A stretch of 64,000 bases of DNA from Halomonas sp. M4R1S46 (GTDB lineage Bacteria > Pseudomonadota > Gammaproteobacteria > Pseudomonadales > Halomonadaceae), in contig NZ_CP107008.1 in assembly GCF_025725685.1 (NCBI RefSeq), forward strand, positions 620,001-684,000, in the 5' to 3' direction. Position 1 is the stretch's first letter. Each line of letters begins with the position of its first letter. This document shows positions 48,799 to 57,545 of the stretch, piece by piece. The position numbers were made by a program, and so were the translations under genes. The notes beneath the pieces are model-generated. The model worked only from the letters and a program-made list of their open reading frames with translations. It had not been told where the DNA came from and did no database searches.

Positions 48799-49162
48799 GG
48801 CTGGGCGGCTCCTCTTGCGGCCATCCGTGATCGTTGAAGAAACACTTGCTTATATTCTGGGCGTTCGCGGCGGGATGGGAAAGCCGCCGGGGCATCCGTG
48901 CGGGCGTGCCGGCTCAACGATACTTGTTGACCGCCTGTTTGCCAGTATCGGCAATCCCGCATGCCGGCGGCGTCTTCCCGTCGGCTGTGCCGGTCATCGA
49001 CGTCCCAACAGGGTGTCGAATCCGGCATCGTCCGTAGGGCCTGTGGTGGCTGTTTGCATCCTGTGGAAAAGATCCGAAAGTCGTCTATAAACTTATAGAT
49101 GAGGCAGCCATACGGTTGCCCGGACATCCCAGTCGACCGGATCCCCGGTGGAGAGGTGAGAC
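48799..49162. promoter_or_regulatory. 364-bp divergent intergenic region
   Basis: No gene is supported. It separates the leftward DUF4010 gene from the rightward SPW-repeat gene. A+T-rich patches at 48834-48860 (AACACTTGCTTATATTC) and 49040-49100 probably hold the two promoters. Near the second is a perfect inverted repeat, TCTATAA-AC-TTATAGA (49084-49099), which overlaps a TATAAA -10-like sequence and may be an operator. Confidence 0.4.
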
Positions 49163-49528
49163 ATGAATACGCTGGAACTGAAGTCCCACTGGCGTGAATG
49201 GCTGATGCTGCTGTTCGGCGTCTGGTTGGTGGTATCGCCCTTCGTGCTCGGCTTCACCGCGGTCGCCGAGGGCATGGCCATGTGGAGCGCGGTCATCCTG
49301 GGCCTGATCGTGGCCGGGTTCGCCGTCGCCGAGATCATGAAACCCCGGGAGTGGGAAGAATGGGTCAGCGTGGTGCTCGGGGCGGCCCTGATCGTCGCGC
49401 CCTTCGCGCTGGGCTTCGCCGATGCGCCCCTGGCGCTGTGGAACAGCCTGATCATGGGCGTGCTGGTGGGGGGCGACGCCATCTGGAGCCTCGTCGACAT
49501 GAAGCACCACGGCGGTCACGCCGCCTGA
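49163..49528 (+). CDS. SPW-repeat membrane protein
   Basis: This 121-residue protein has four predicted membrane helices arranged as two SPW repeats. The first contains WREWLMLLFGVWLVVSPFVL (S-P at the helix end) and ends GFTAVAEGMAMWSAVILGLI. The second has WEEWVSVVLGAALIVAPFAL and ALWNSLIMGVLVG, with the second repeat reading A-P in place of S-P. Function is unknown; such small proteins are often stress- or osmotically induced. GGAGAGGTGAGAC precedes the ATG. A strong hairpin lies downstream. Confidence 0.87.
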   Translation: MNTLELKSHWREWLMLLFGVWLVVSPFVLGFTAVAEGMAMWSAVILGLIVAGFAVAEIMKPREWEEWVSVVLGAALIVAPFALGFADAPLALWNSLIMGVLVGGDAIWSLVDMKHHGGHAA

Positions 49529-49553
49529 CGCCCTCACGCCATGGGCGAAGCGA

Positions 49554-49577
49554 GAGGGGAGGCCACGGCCTCCCCTC
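49554..49577 (+). terminator. terminator after SPW gene
   Basis: GAGGGGAGGC/GCCTCCCCTC form a perfect 10-bp stem with a CACG loop, 25 bp after the stop, followed by CATCTTGTGG, a short weak T-containing tail. Confidence 0.65.
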
Positions 49578-49717
49578 CATCTTGTGGTGACGCCTCTCCA
49601 GGCGATATCGCCGGCACCCGCCGGGCGTCCCCCATCACGTCTGGACTATGCTGGGGGCACGACTCCGAAGCCCGCCATCCCGAAGCATGACGCAACGGGA
49701 TGGCGAGGGGAACGGCG

Positions 49718-50500
49718 ATGATGCCCCGATGCCTCGGCGGCGCCGTGCGGCTCGCGGCGCTGTCCCTTTGCCTGCTAACCTCCCCGACCGTCGGCCAGGA
49801 GGCCGAGGTCCTGCTCGAGGCCACGCCGGCGGAGGGGGCGGTGAGGCGCCCGGCCTTCGTCCCCGATCTCTTCATCGAGCCGCGCGAGGCGATGGTGCAG
49901 GACCATATCGCCGGCCGTGGGCTGGACGACCCCGCGGTGCTCGCCGCCATGCGCCGGGTGCCGCGCCACCGCTTCGCGCCGGAGGTGCCGCCGCGGCGGG
50001 CCTATCGCGACGAACCACACCCCATCGGCCATGGCCAGACCATCTCCCAGCCCTACATCGTGGCCCTGATGACCGCCCGCTTGGGGCTGGAGCCCGACGA
50101 TCGTGTCCTGGAGGTGGGCACCGGCTCCGGTTACCAGGCGGCCGTCCTCGCCGAGATCGTCCGCGAGGTCGTGACCCTCGAGATCATCCCCGCGCTGGCG
50201 ACCCAGGCCGCCGAGCGCCTGGCGGCGCTGGGCTACAGCAACATCACCGTGCTTCAGGGGGATGGCTACTACGGCGATCCGTCCCGGGCGCCCTTCGACG
50301 CCATCATCGTCACCGCCGCCGCGCGGCATGTGCCGCCGCCGCTGGTGGCCCAGTTGCGCCCCGGCGGTCGCATGGTGATCCCCGTGGGCCAGATGCTCTG
50401 GGTGCAGAACCTGCTGCTGCTGGAGAAGGATGCCGCCGGCGAGATCGGCACCCGCAACCTGGCCTCGGTGCGGTTCGTGCCGCTCACCGGCGGTCATTGA
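49718..50500 (+). CDS. pcm: exported protein-L-isoaspartate O-methyltransferase
   Basis: This 260-residue enzyme methylates L-isoaspartyl residues in damaged proteins. It has an N-terminal signal-like sequence (about 1-27, GGAVRLAALSLCLLTSPTVG) ahead of the standard PCMT domain: MVQDHIAGRGLDDPAVLAAMRRVPRHRF, YRDEPHPIGHGQTISQPYIVALM (substrate pocket), motif I VLEVGTGSGYQAAVLAEI, then FDAIIVTAAARHVPPPLVAQLRPGGRMVIPVG. A signal peptide implies action on periplasmic proteins, although a methyl donor there is unexplained, so the leader may alternatively be a membrane anchor. The start ATG 49718 is preceded by GAGGGG. The next gene begins immediately after its stop. Confidence 0.88.
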   Translation: MMPRCLGGAVRLAALSLCLLTSPTVGQEAEVLLEATPAEGAVRRPAFVPDLFIEPREAMVQDHIAGRGLDDPAVLAAMRRVPRHRFAPEVPPRRAYRDEPHPIGHGQTISQPYIVALMTARLGLEPDDRVLEVGTGSGYQAAVLAEIVREVVTLEIIPALATQAAERLAALGYSNITVLQGDGYYGDPSRAPFDAIIVTAAARHVPPPLVAQLRPGGRMVIPVGQMLWVQNLLLLEKDAAGEIGTRNLASVRFVPLTGGH

Positions 50501-52849
50501 GTGGCGATGAGGGCGGCGCCGACACGACTCGACCTGGCGGCCCTGGCGGGGGTGTCGGCCGCCCTGCTGGCGCTGGAGGTGCTGTTGCTGAGGCTGTTCG
50601 CCTTCAGTCATTGGCACCACTTCGCCGGCCTGGCGGTCTCCCTGGCCCTGCTGGGCCTGGGGGCGGCCGGCACCACCCTGGCGCTGGCCGGGCGCCATCG
50701 CGCCAGCCGCGGGGACGGCTGGTTCCTCGCCGGCCTGTTGGTCACCGGATTCGGCTACCTGCTGCTGCTCGGCCTGCAGTCCCGGATCGCCTTGCGCCCG
50801 CTGGTGGCCGGCTGGCACCCCGCCGAGCTGGCCCGGCTGCTGCTGGTCGACTTCGTCGCCTTCCTGCCCTTCTTCGGGGCCGGCCTGGCCATCGGCCAGG
50901 TCTTCCTGCGCTGGCCCCGACACACTCGGCGCCTCTACGCGGCCGACCTGCTCGGCGGCGGCCTGGGCAGCCTGGGGGCCGCGGGCCTGCTGGCGGTGGC
51001 GCCGGTAGAGGTGGGCCTGGCGGTGGTCGCCGCCCTGTTGTTCGCCCTGACCGGCCTCTGGGCCGTCCGGCGTCGCCGGCGGGCCGGGGTGCTGGCCGGC
51101 CTGGTGGGGCTGGGGGTGTCACTGGCCGCCGTGCTCCAGCCGCCCGCTCCGGCGATGTCCGACTTCAAGGCCCTGTCGCGGCTGCGCGAGCTGCCCGGCG
51201 TCGAGACCCTGGCGGTCGAGCCCGGACTGGCCGGCCGGCTGACGGTGCTGCGGGCCGAGAGCCTGCGCTTCGCCCCGGGGCTCAGTCTTCGCTGGCCCCG
51301 GGGCGTGCCGGCACAGGACGTCGCGGTGATCGGCAGCGACCGGGTGGTGCCGCTGCCACGAACCTGGCCGGCGCCCGCCGAGCACCTGGCGGCCTCGCTC
51401 GTGGCACTGCCGCTGCGGCTGCGTCCCGAGGGCCCGGTGCTGGTGCTGGGCAGCAGCGCCTGGCAGTCGCCCCTGGCCGCCCAGGGGCGGCCGGTGACCT
51501 GGGTGGAGTCGGACGGCCGGCTGCTCGATATCGCCCGGGCCCGAGGCGCCCCCGAGGCCGGCATGACGCTGGTGGAGGAGGGCGCCTGGCGGCACCTGGC
51601 CACCGCCGAACCGGGCACCTTCGCCGTGATCGCCCTCGACCGCGCCTGGGCGGGCGGCGACGCCGCCAGCGAGGACTATGCGCTGACGGTCGAGGGGCTG
51701 TCACTGGCCCTCGCGGCGCTGTCGGACAACGGCCTGCTGGCCATCCCGCTGCCCCTGGACTACCCGCCGCGCCACTATCCGCGCCTGATGGCCGGCCTGG
51801 CGGAGGCCCTGGCCCGACAGCACGGGCCGGCCCCGGGCGAGCGTGTGGCCGTGCTGCGCGGCCTGCAGGCGCTGCTGGTGCTCGCCTCGCCGAGCACGCT
51901 GGGGGAGGCCGACCTGACGGGGGTGAGCGCCTTCGCCGAGCGCTGGCGCTTCGACACCGCCTGGGTGCCCGGCCAGGCCCGGGAGTCGGCCAACCGCTAC
52001 CACCGCCTGGACACCCCGCTCTTCCATGACATCGCCCGGGCCGTCTTCGCCGGCCGCCCGCCGCCGGCCGAGGCCCGGCGCTTTCACACCGCCCCGGCCG
52101 ACCTCGACCGGCCCTATCCGTGGCGGTCGCTGGCCTGGTCCCAGGCGCCGGGCCTGGTACGGGAACTGGGCGGGCGAGGGTGGAGCTACCTCGACTGGAC
52201 GCTGATCCTGTCGCTGGTCGCCACCCTGGCGGCGAGCCTGCTGGCCTTCCTGCTGATCCTGGTGCCGCTGGGACGGCTGCCGCCGATCCGCCCGCCCTTC
52301 GGCCGGCTCTCGGTGGCCGGCTACTTCGCCGCGCTGGGCTTCGGCTACATCCTGGTGGAGCTGGTGATCTTCCAGCGCCTGATCCTCTACCTGGGCGAGC
52401 CGGTGCTCGCCGCCGCCCTGGTCTTCGCCACCTTCCTGGTCGGCTCGGGCCTGGGCAGTGCCATGGCCCCCGAACGGGCGACCCGGGCCAACCGGCGGGC
52501 GGTCTATCTCGCCGTCGCCGCCGGCCTGGCCCTGGCCCTGGTGCCCTTCGCCGCCGTCCGGTTGCTCAGCGAGCCCGCGCTGCCGCTGCGGCTGCTGGCC
52601 CTGGTCGCACTGCTGCTGCCACTGGCCTGGGCCATGGGGCGTCCCTTCCCCTGGGCGCTGCGCCAACTCGCCGACCAGCGCCGCTGGATCCCCTGGGCCT
52701 GGGGCATCAACGGCTTCGCCTCGGTACTCGGGGCCTCGCTGGCCTCGCTGGTCTCGGTGCAGTTCGGCCAGTCCACGACCCTGGCCGCCGGCACCCTGTG
52801 CTACGTGGCGGCCTTCGCCATCGCCGGGCGCTGGTTGACGCCGCGCTGA
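50501..52849 (+). CDS. membrane protein with spermidine-synthase-like domain
   Basis: This 782-residue protein has about six to seven membrane helices at the N-terminus (12-205), a central soluble domain resembling the Rossmann fold of spermidine synthase (about 225-540), and about seven C-terminal helices (565-780). Typical stretches are LEVLLLRLFAFSHWHHFAGL, LYAADLLGGGLGSLGAAGL, VLVLGSSAWQSPLAAQGRPVTWVESDGRLLDIARARG, EDYALTVEGLSLALAALSDNGLLAIPL and GFGYILVELVIFQRL (the last is common in this membrane family). The usual SAM-binding G-G-G-D-G is degenerate. It starts with GTG directly after the pcm stop, so it is cotranscribed. Its function is unknown. Confidence 0.82.
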   Translation: MAMRAAPTRLDLAALAGVSAALLALEVLLLRLFAFSHWHHFAGLAVSLALLGLGAAGTTLALAGRHRASRGDGWFLAGLLVTGFGYLLLLGLQSRIALRPLVAGWHPAELARLLLVDFVAFLPFFGAGLAIGQVFLRWPRHTRRLYAADLLGGGLGSLGAAGLLAVAPVEVGLAVVAALLFALTGLWAVRRRRRAGVLAGLVGLGVSLAAVLQPPAPAMSDFKALSRLRELPGVETLAVEPGLAGRLTVLRAESLRFAPGLSLRWPRGVPAQDVAVIGSDRVVPLPRTWPAPAEHLAASLVALPLRLRPEGPVLVLGSSAWQSPLAAQGRPVTWVESDGRLLDIARARGAPEAGMTLVEEGAWRHLATAEPGTFAVIALDRAWAGGDAASEDYALTVEGLSLALAALSDNGLLAIPLPLDYPPRHYPRLMAGLAEALARQHGPAPGERVAVLRGLQALLVLASPSTLGEADLTGVSAFAERWRFDTAWVPGQARESANRYHRLDTPLFHDIARAVFAGRPPPAEARRFHTAPADLDRPYPWRSLAWSQAPGLVRELGGRGWSYLDWTLILSLVATLAASLLAFLLILVPLGRLPPIRPPFGRLSVAGYFAALGFGYILVELVIFQRLILYLGEPVLAAALVFATFLVGSGLGSAMAPERATRANRRAVYLAVAAGLALALVPFAAVRLLSEPALPLRLLALVALLLPLAWAMGRPFPWALRQLADQRRWIPWAWGINGFASVLGASLASLVSVQFGQSTTLAAGTLCYVAAFAIAGRWLTPR

Positions 52850-52998
52850 GGGGAGTCGTCTCGCCGCGCCATGGTGAGAATGCCGTGCGCGACCTATGCT
52901 GGCGGGAGACGTCCGCCGGTGGTCCGCGTGACCGGCATGCCGAAGGGCATCGCCGGCGGTCCGCCGGTCGCTCACCGATAACCGGGTAGTTCGAGGTC

Positions 52999-55900
52999 AT
53001 GCCGCTCGATGCCTTTCACCCCGCCGTGACGGCCTGGTTCCGGGGCGAGCTCGGAACCCCCACCGAGGTCCAGGCGCGCGCCTGGCCGGCGATCGGCGCC
53101 GGCGAGCACGTGCTGATCGCCGCGCCCACCGGCTCGGGCAAGACCCTGGCGGCCTTCCTGGCGGCCATCGATGCCCTGGTGCGCCGGGGGCTGGCGGAGG
53201 GCCTCGCCGACGAGCCGGCGGTGCTCTACGTCTCGCCGCTGCGCGCGCTGTCCAACGATATCCAGCGCAACCTGCAGCGGCCGCTGGCCGGCATCACCGA
53301 GCGGCTCGAGGCCGCCGGCCTGCCCGCCCCGGCGATCCGCGCCTGGGTGCGCACCGGCGACACCCCGCCCGGTGAACGCGAGCGGATGCGCCGGCGTCCG
53401 CCGCATATCGTGGTCACCACTCCCGAATCGCTGTATCTGCTGCTCACCTCGGACTCGGGCCGGCGCATGCTGCGCAGCGTCGCCACGGTGATCGTCGACG
53501 AGATCCATGCCGTCGCCGCCGGCAAGCGGGGCTCGCACCTGACGCTGTCGCTGGAACGCCTGGCCGGCCTGACGCCGCGACCGCCGCAGCGCATCGGTCT
53601 CTCGGCGACGCAACGGCCGGTGGCGGCCGTCGCCGACTTCCTCGCCGGCGGCGAGGCCTGTCGCATCGTCGACACCGGCCACGCCCGCGAGCGTGACTTA
53701 GGTCTCGAGGTGCCCGGCGCGCCGCTCGCCGCGGTGATGGCGAACGAGGCCTGGGAGGAGGTCTACGACCGCCTGGCGGCGCTGGCCGAGGCGCAGCGCA
53801 CCACCCTGGTGTTCGCCAACACCCGGCGGGTCTGCGAGCGCGTGGCCCGCCACCTGGCGGAGCGGCTGGGGGCGGCGGCGGTGACCTCCCACCATGGCAG
53901 CCTGGCCCGCGAGCACCGCCTGGCGGCCGAGCAGCGCCTCAAGCGCGGGGAACTGCGGGTGCTGGTGGCCACCGCCTCCCTGGAGCTGGGCATCGACATC
54001 GGCGAGGTGGACCTGGTCTGCCAGCTCGGCTCGCCACGCTCCATCGCGGCCCTGCTGCAGCGGGTGGGCCGCTCCGGTCATGGCGTCGGCCGCCTGCCCC
54101 GGGGACGGCTGTTTCCGCTGACCCGTGACGATCTCCTGGAGTGCACGGCGCTGCTCGACGCCGTGGCCCGGGGGGAGCTGGACCGGCTGCGGATCCCCGC
54201 CGGGCCGCTGGACGTGCTGGCCCAGCAACTGGTGGCGGAGGTCGCCGCCGCCGGCGAGTGCGAGGAGGCGGCGCTGTACGCCCGAGTGTGCCGCGCCTGG
54301 CCGTATCGCGCCCTGTCCCGGGCGGCCTTCGACGCCGTGCTGCAGATGCTCGCCGACGGCTACACCACTCGCCGCGGGCGGCGCGGCGCCTACCTGCACC
54401 GCGACCGCGTCAACGCCCGGCTGCGCCCGCGGCGCGGTGCGCGGCTGGTGGCGCTGACCAACGGCGGTGCCATCCCCGACCAGTTCGACTACGACGTGGT
54501 GCTGCAGCCCGAGGGGCTCAAGGTCGGCACGGTCAACGAGGACTTCGCCTTCGAGAGCATGCCCGGCGACGTCTTCCAGCTCGGCAACCAGGGCTATCGC
54601 ATCCTCAAGGTGGCGACCGGCCGGGTGTTCGTCGAGGACGCCAAGGGGGCGCCGCCCAGCCTCCCGTTCTGGCTCGGCGAGGCGCCGGGGCGCAGCGACG
54701 AGCTCTCCGCGGCAGTGTCGCGGCTGCGCGGCGAGGTCGACACACGCCTGGCCGAGGGCGGCGAAGACGCGGCCCGGGCCTGGCTGGCCGAGGCCCGCGG
54801 GCTGTCGCCCGCCGCCGCCGAGCAGCTCGCCGGCTATCTCGCCACCGCTCGGGCGGCGCTGGGCGCGTTGCCGACCCAGGCCCGGCTGGTGCTCGAGCGC
54901 TTCTTCGATGAGGCCGGCGACATGCACCTGGTGCTGCATTCCCCCTACGGCTCGCGGCTCAATCGCGCCTGGGGACTGGCGCTGCGCAAGCGTTTCTGCC
55001 GCAAGTTCAACGTCGAGCTGCAGGCGGCGGCCCTGGAGGACAGCATCGTGCTGTCGCTGGGCCCCACCCACAGCTTTCCCCTGGACGAGGTGTGGCACTA
55101 CCTGAGCCGCGCGCGGGTGCGCGAGGTGCTGACCCAGGCGCTGCTCGACGCGCCGATGTTCGCCTTGCGCTGGCGCTGGAACACCGCCGTCGCCCTGGCC
55201 GTGCCCCGCACCCGCAACGGCCGGCGGCGCCCGCCCCAGCTGCAACGCCAGGACGCCGAGGACCTGCTCTCGGTGGTCTTCCCCGATCAGCTGGCCTGCG
55301 CCGAGAACCTCGCGGGCGCCCGCGAGATCCCCGATCATCCCCTGGTCACCCAGACCCTCGCCGACTGCCTGGAGGGGGCCATGGACCTGGCCGGGCTCGA
55401 GCGCCTGCTGGCACGCCTGGAAGGCGGCGAGATCGCCGTCGACGCCCGTGACCTGGCGCGACCCTCGCCGCTGGCCGAGGAGGTGGTCAACGCCCGGCCC
55501 TATGCCTTCCTCGACGACGGCGCCCAGGAGGAGCGACGCACCCTCAGCGTGCGCAGCGGCGGCGGGCTGGATCCGGCGGAGGCCGCGGCGACGGCCCGCT
55601 ATGCACCGGCGATCGTGCAGCGGGTCCGCGAGGAGGCCTGGCCGGCGCCGCGCGATGCCGACGAGCTCCACGACGCCCTGGTCCTGTGCGGCTTCCTCAC
55701 CGCCACCGAGGGCGAGGCGTGGCGGCCCTGGTTCCAGGACCTGGCCGAGGCGAGGCGCGCCACCGCGGTCGCCCTGGCCGATGGCGAGACGCTGTGGGTG
55801 GCCGCCGAGCGGCTGGCCGAGCTGCAGCGGCTGCAACCCTCGGCGTCCCCCGAGCCGCCCATCGCGGCGCTGGGTCCGGTCCCCGAGGACGACGACGCGG

Positions 55901-57345
55901 CCCTGGTCGAGCTGCTGCGCTCACGGCTGGAGGCGCTCGGGCCGGTCACCGCACGGGCACTGGCCGCCCCGCTGGCCGTTGCGCCGACGCGGGCGGCGAC
56001 GGCGCTGGCGCGCCTGGAAGGCGAGGGGTTCGTGCTGCGGGGCGCCTTCACCGACGCCGCCGACGCGCCCCAGTGGTGCGAGCGGCGCCTGCTGGCGCGG
56101 ATGCACCGCTACGCCCTGGAGCGCCGGCGCGCCGAGATCGAGCCGGTCAGCGTGCGCGACTACCTGCGCTTCCTGCTCGACTGGCATGGCCTGGGCGAGC
56201 GGCCGGAGGGACCGGAGGCCCTGGCCGCGGCGGTGGCCGGTCTGGAGGGCTTCGCGGTGGCGGCGGGGGCCTGGGAGCAGGAGGTGCTGCCGGCCCGGGT
56301 GGCGGGCTATGCACCGCACCTGCTCGACCAGCTGCTCGCCAGCGGACGCTTCGTGTGGCTGCGCCTGGCGGCGCCGCGACCGGCGGGCGCCGGTGGTCGG
56401 CGTCGCGCCGGACCGCTGCGCAACACCCCCATCGCCCTGGTGGAGCGCGGGGCCCTGGCTCCCTGGCGCCGTGCCGCCACCGCGGCGGACCCTGACGCGA
56501 CGGCGCCGTCCGGTGGGGCGCAGCGGGTGCTCGATGCCCTGCACTCCGGGGGGGCGATGTTCTTCGCCGATCTGGTGGACGCCACCGGCATGCTGCGCAC
56601 CCAGGTGGAGGCGGCGCTGGGCGAGCTGGTGGCCGGCGGGCTGGCGACCTCGGACACCTTCAACGGCCTGCGCGCGCTGATGGCGCCCGCCCACAAGCGA
56701 CCGTCGTTCGGCACCGCGGCCGGCCGGCGCCGCCGTCGCCAGGCCCCGGGGGTGGACGCGGCGGGCCGCTGGTCCGCGCTGCCGCCGGTGGCCCGCGAGA
56801 CCCCGGTCCCGGGTCGGCGCTTCACCACCGACCCGGCGCATCTCGAGCGCGTCGCCCGGGTGCTGCTGCGCCGCTACGGTGTGGTCTTCCATCGCCTGCT
56901 CGAGCGCGAGGCGGCGTTGCCGCCCTGGCGCGAGCTGCTTTACGTCTATCGGCGCCTCGAGGCGCGTGGCGAGATCCGTGGCGGTCGCTTCGTGGCGCAG
57001 TTCGCCGGCGAGCAGTTCGCGCTTCCCGAGGCGGTGGGGGCGCTGAAGGCCATGCGAGGGCGCGCGCCGGACGACACCCGCATCGCCGTCTCGGCCGCCG
57101 ATCCGCTCAACCTGATCGGCATCCTCACCCCCGGAGGCCGCGTGCCGGCGGTGCCGGGCAACCGCCTGCTGTACCGCGACGGCGTGCCCGAGGCGGTGCT
57201 GAAGCACGGCGAGGTCGAGACGCTGACACCGCTGGACGAGGCCGAGCGGTGGCGGGTCGTGCAGTGGCTGCGCCGCGACGCCGGCCATCGGCCGGTGCCT
57301 TCCGGGACGCGGTGCGCCGGCGCGTCGCCCGACGCCGGGCCTTGA
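52999..57345 (+). CDS. lhr: Lhr family ATP-dependent helicase
   Basis: This 1448-residue superfamily 2 helicase matches the long (full-length) Lhr type. Helicase motifs: APTGSGKTLAAFLA (Walker A, 42-49), SPLRALSNDIQRN, TTPESLYLLL, VDEIHAVAAGKRGSHL (motif II DEIH), GLSATQRP, VFANTRRVCERVARHL, ATASLELGIDIGEVDLV and QRVGRSGH (motif VI). Beyond about 500 come the winged-helix and beta-sheet bundle domains and a long C-terminal region (YRRLEARGEIRGGRFV, GRVPAVPGNRLLYRDG). Lhr unwinds DNA-RNA hybrids 3' to 5'; E. coli Lhr is 1538 residues. The gene is intact and isolated. Confidence 0.92.
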   Translation: MPLDAFHPAVTAWFRGELGTPTEVQARAWPAIGAGEHVLIAAPTGSGKTLAAFLAAIDALVRRGLAEGLADEPAVLYVSPLRALSNDIQRNLQRPLAGITERLEAAGLPAPAIRAWVRTGDTPPGERERMRRRPPHIVVTTPESLYLLLTSDSGRRMLRSVATVIVDEIHAVAAGKRGSHLTLSLERLAGLTPRPPQRIGLSATQRPVAAVADFLAGGEACRIVDTGHARERDLGLEVPGAPLAAVMANEAWEEVYDRLAALAEAQRTTLVFANTRRVCERVARHLAERLGAAAVTSHHGSLAREHRLAAEQRLKRGELRVLVATASLELGIDIGEVDLVCQLGSPRSIAALLQRVGRSGHGVGRLPRGRLFPLTRDDLLECTALLDAVARGELDRLRIPAGPLDVLAQQLVAEVAAAGECEEAALYARVCRAWPYRALSRAAFDAVLQMLADGYTTRRGRRGAYLHRDRVNARLRPRRGARLVALTNGGAIPDQFDYDVVLQPEGLKVGTVNEDFAFESMPGDVFQLGNQGYRILKVATGRVFVEDAKGAPPSLPFWLGEAPGRSDELSAAVSRLRGEVDTRLAEGGEDAARAWLAEARGLSPAAAEQLAGYLATARAALGALPTQARLVLERFFDEAGDMHLVLHSPYGSRLNRAWGLALRKRFCRKFNVELQAAALEDSIVLSLGPTHSFPLDEVWHYLSRARVREVLTQALLDAPMFALRWRWNTAVALAVPRTRNGRRRPPQLQRQDAEDLLSVVFPDQLACAENLAGAREIPDHPLVTQTLADCLEGAMDLAGLERLLARLEGGEIAVDARDLARPSPLAEEVVNARPYAFLDDGAQEERRTLSVRSGGGLDPAEAAATARYAPAIVQRVREEAWPAPRDADELHDALVLCGFLTATEGEAWRPWFQDLAEARRATAVALADGETLWVAAERLAELQRLQPSASPEPPIAALGPVPEDDDAALVELLRSRLEALGPVTARALAAPLAVAPTRAATALARLEGEGFVLRGAFTDAADAPQWCERRLLARMHRYALERRRAEIEPVSVRDYLRFLLDWHGLGERPEGPEALAAAVAGLEGFAVAAGAWEQEVLPARVAGYAPHLLDQLLASGRFVWLRLAAPRPAGAGGRRRAGPLRNTPIALVERGALAPWRRAATAADPDATAPSGGAQRVLDALHSGGAMFFADLVDATGMLRTQVEAALGELVAGGLATSDTFNGLRALMAPAHKRPSFGTAAGRRRRRQAPGVDAAGRWSALPPVARETPVPGRRFTTDPAHLERVARVLLRRYGVVFHRLLEREAALPPWRELLYVYRRLEARGEIRGGRFVAQFAGEQFALPEAVGALKAMRGRAPDDTRIAVSAADPLNLIGILTPGGRVPAVPGNRLLYRDGVPEAVLKHGEVETLTPLDEAERWRVVQWLRRDAGHRPVPSGTRCAGASPDAGP

Positions 57346-57545
57346 TTCCCAGGGGCCGCGTCGGCCTCCGCCGGCCGGCTGCCGCCATCGGCGATCGGCA
57401 GCGCCCGGCGTGCCCGGGGAGCCGGTCGAGTCGGTACCGCGTCTGGGTCGATGGCGCGCCGACGCCACGCCACGTGCACCGGGCGGCAGACTGCTAACTT
57501 GGAAGGGTAACGGTGAGCGATGGGGCCATAGAGGGGGCAGGGATC

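Noticed and set aside
48834..49037. TTG-started frame opening with MKKHLLIFWAFAAG, like a signal peptide
   Set aside because: No ribosome site; the remainder is low-complexity and it lies in the promoter region between two divergent genes.
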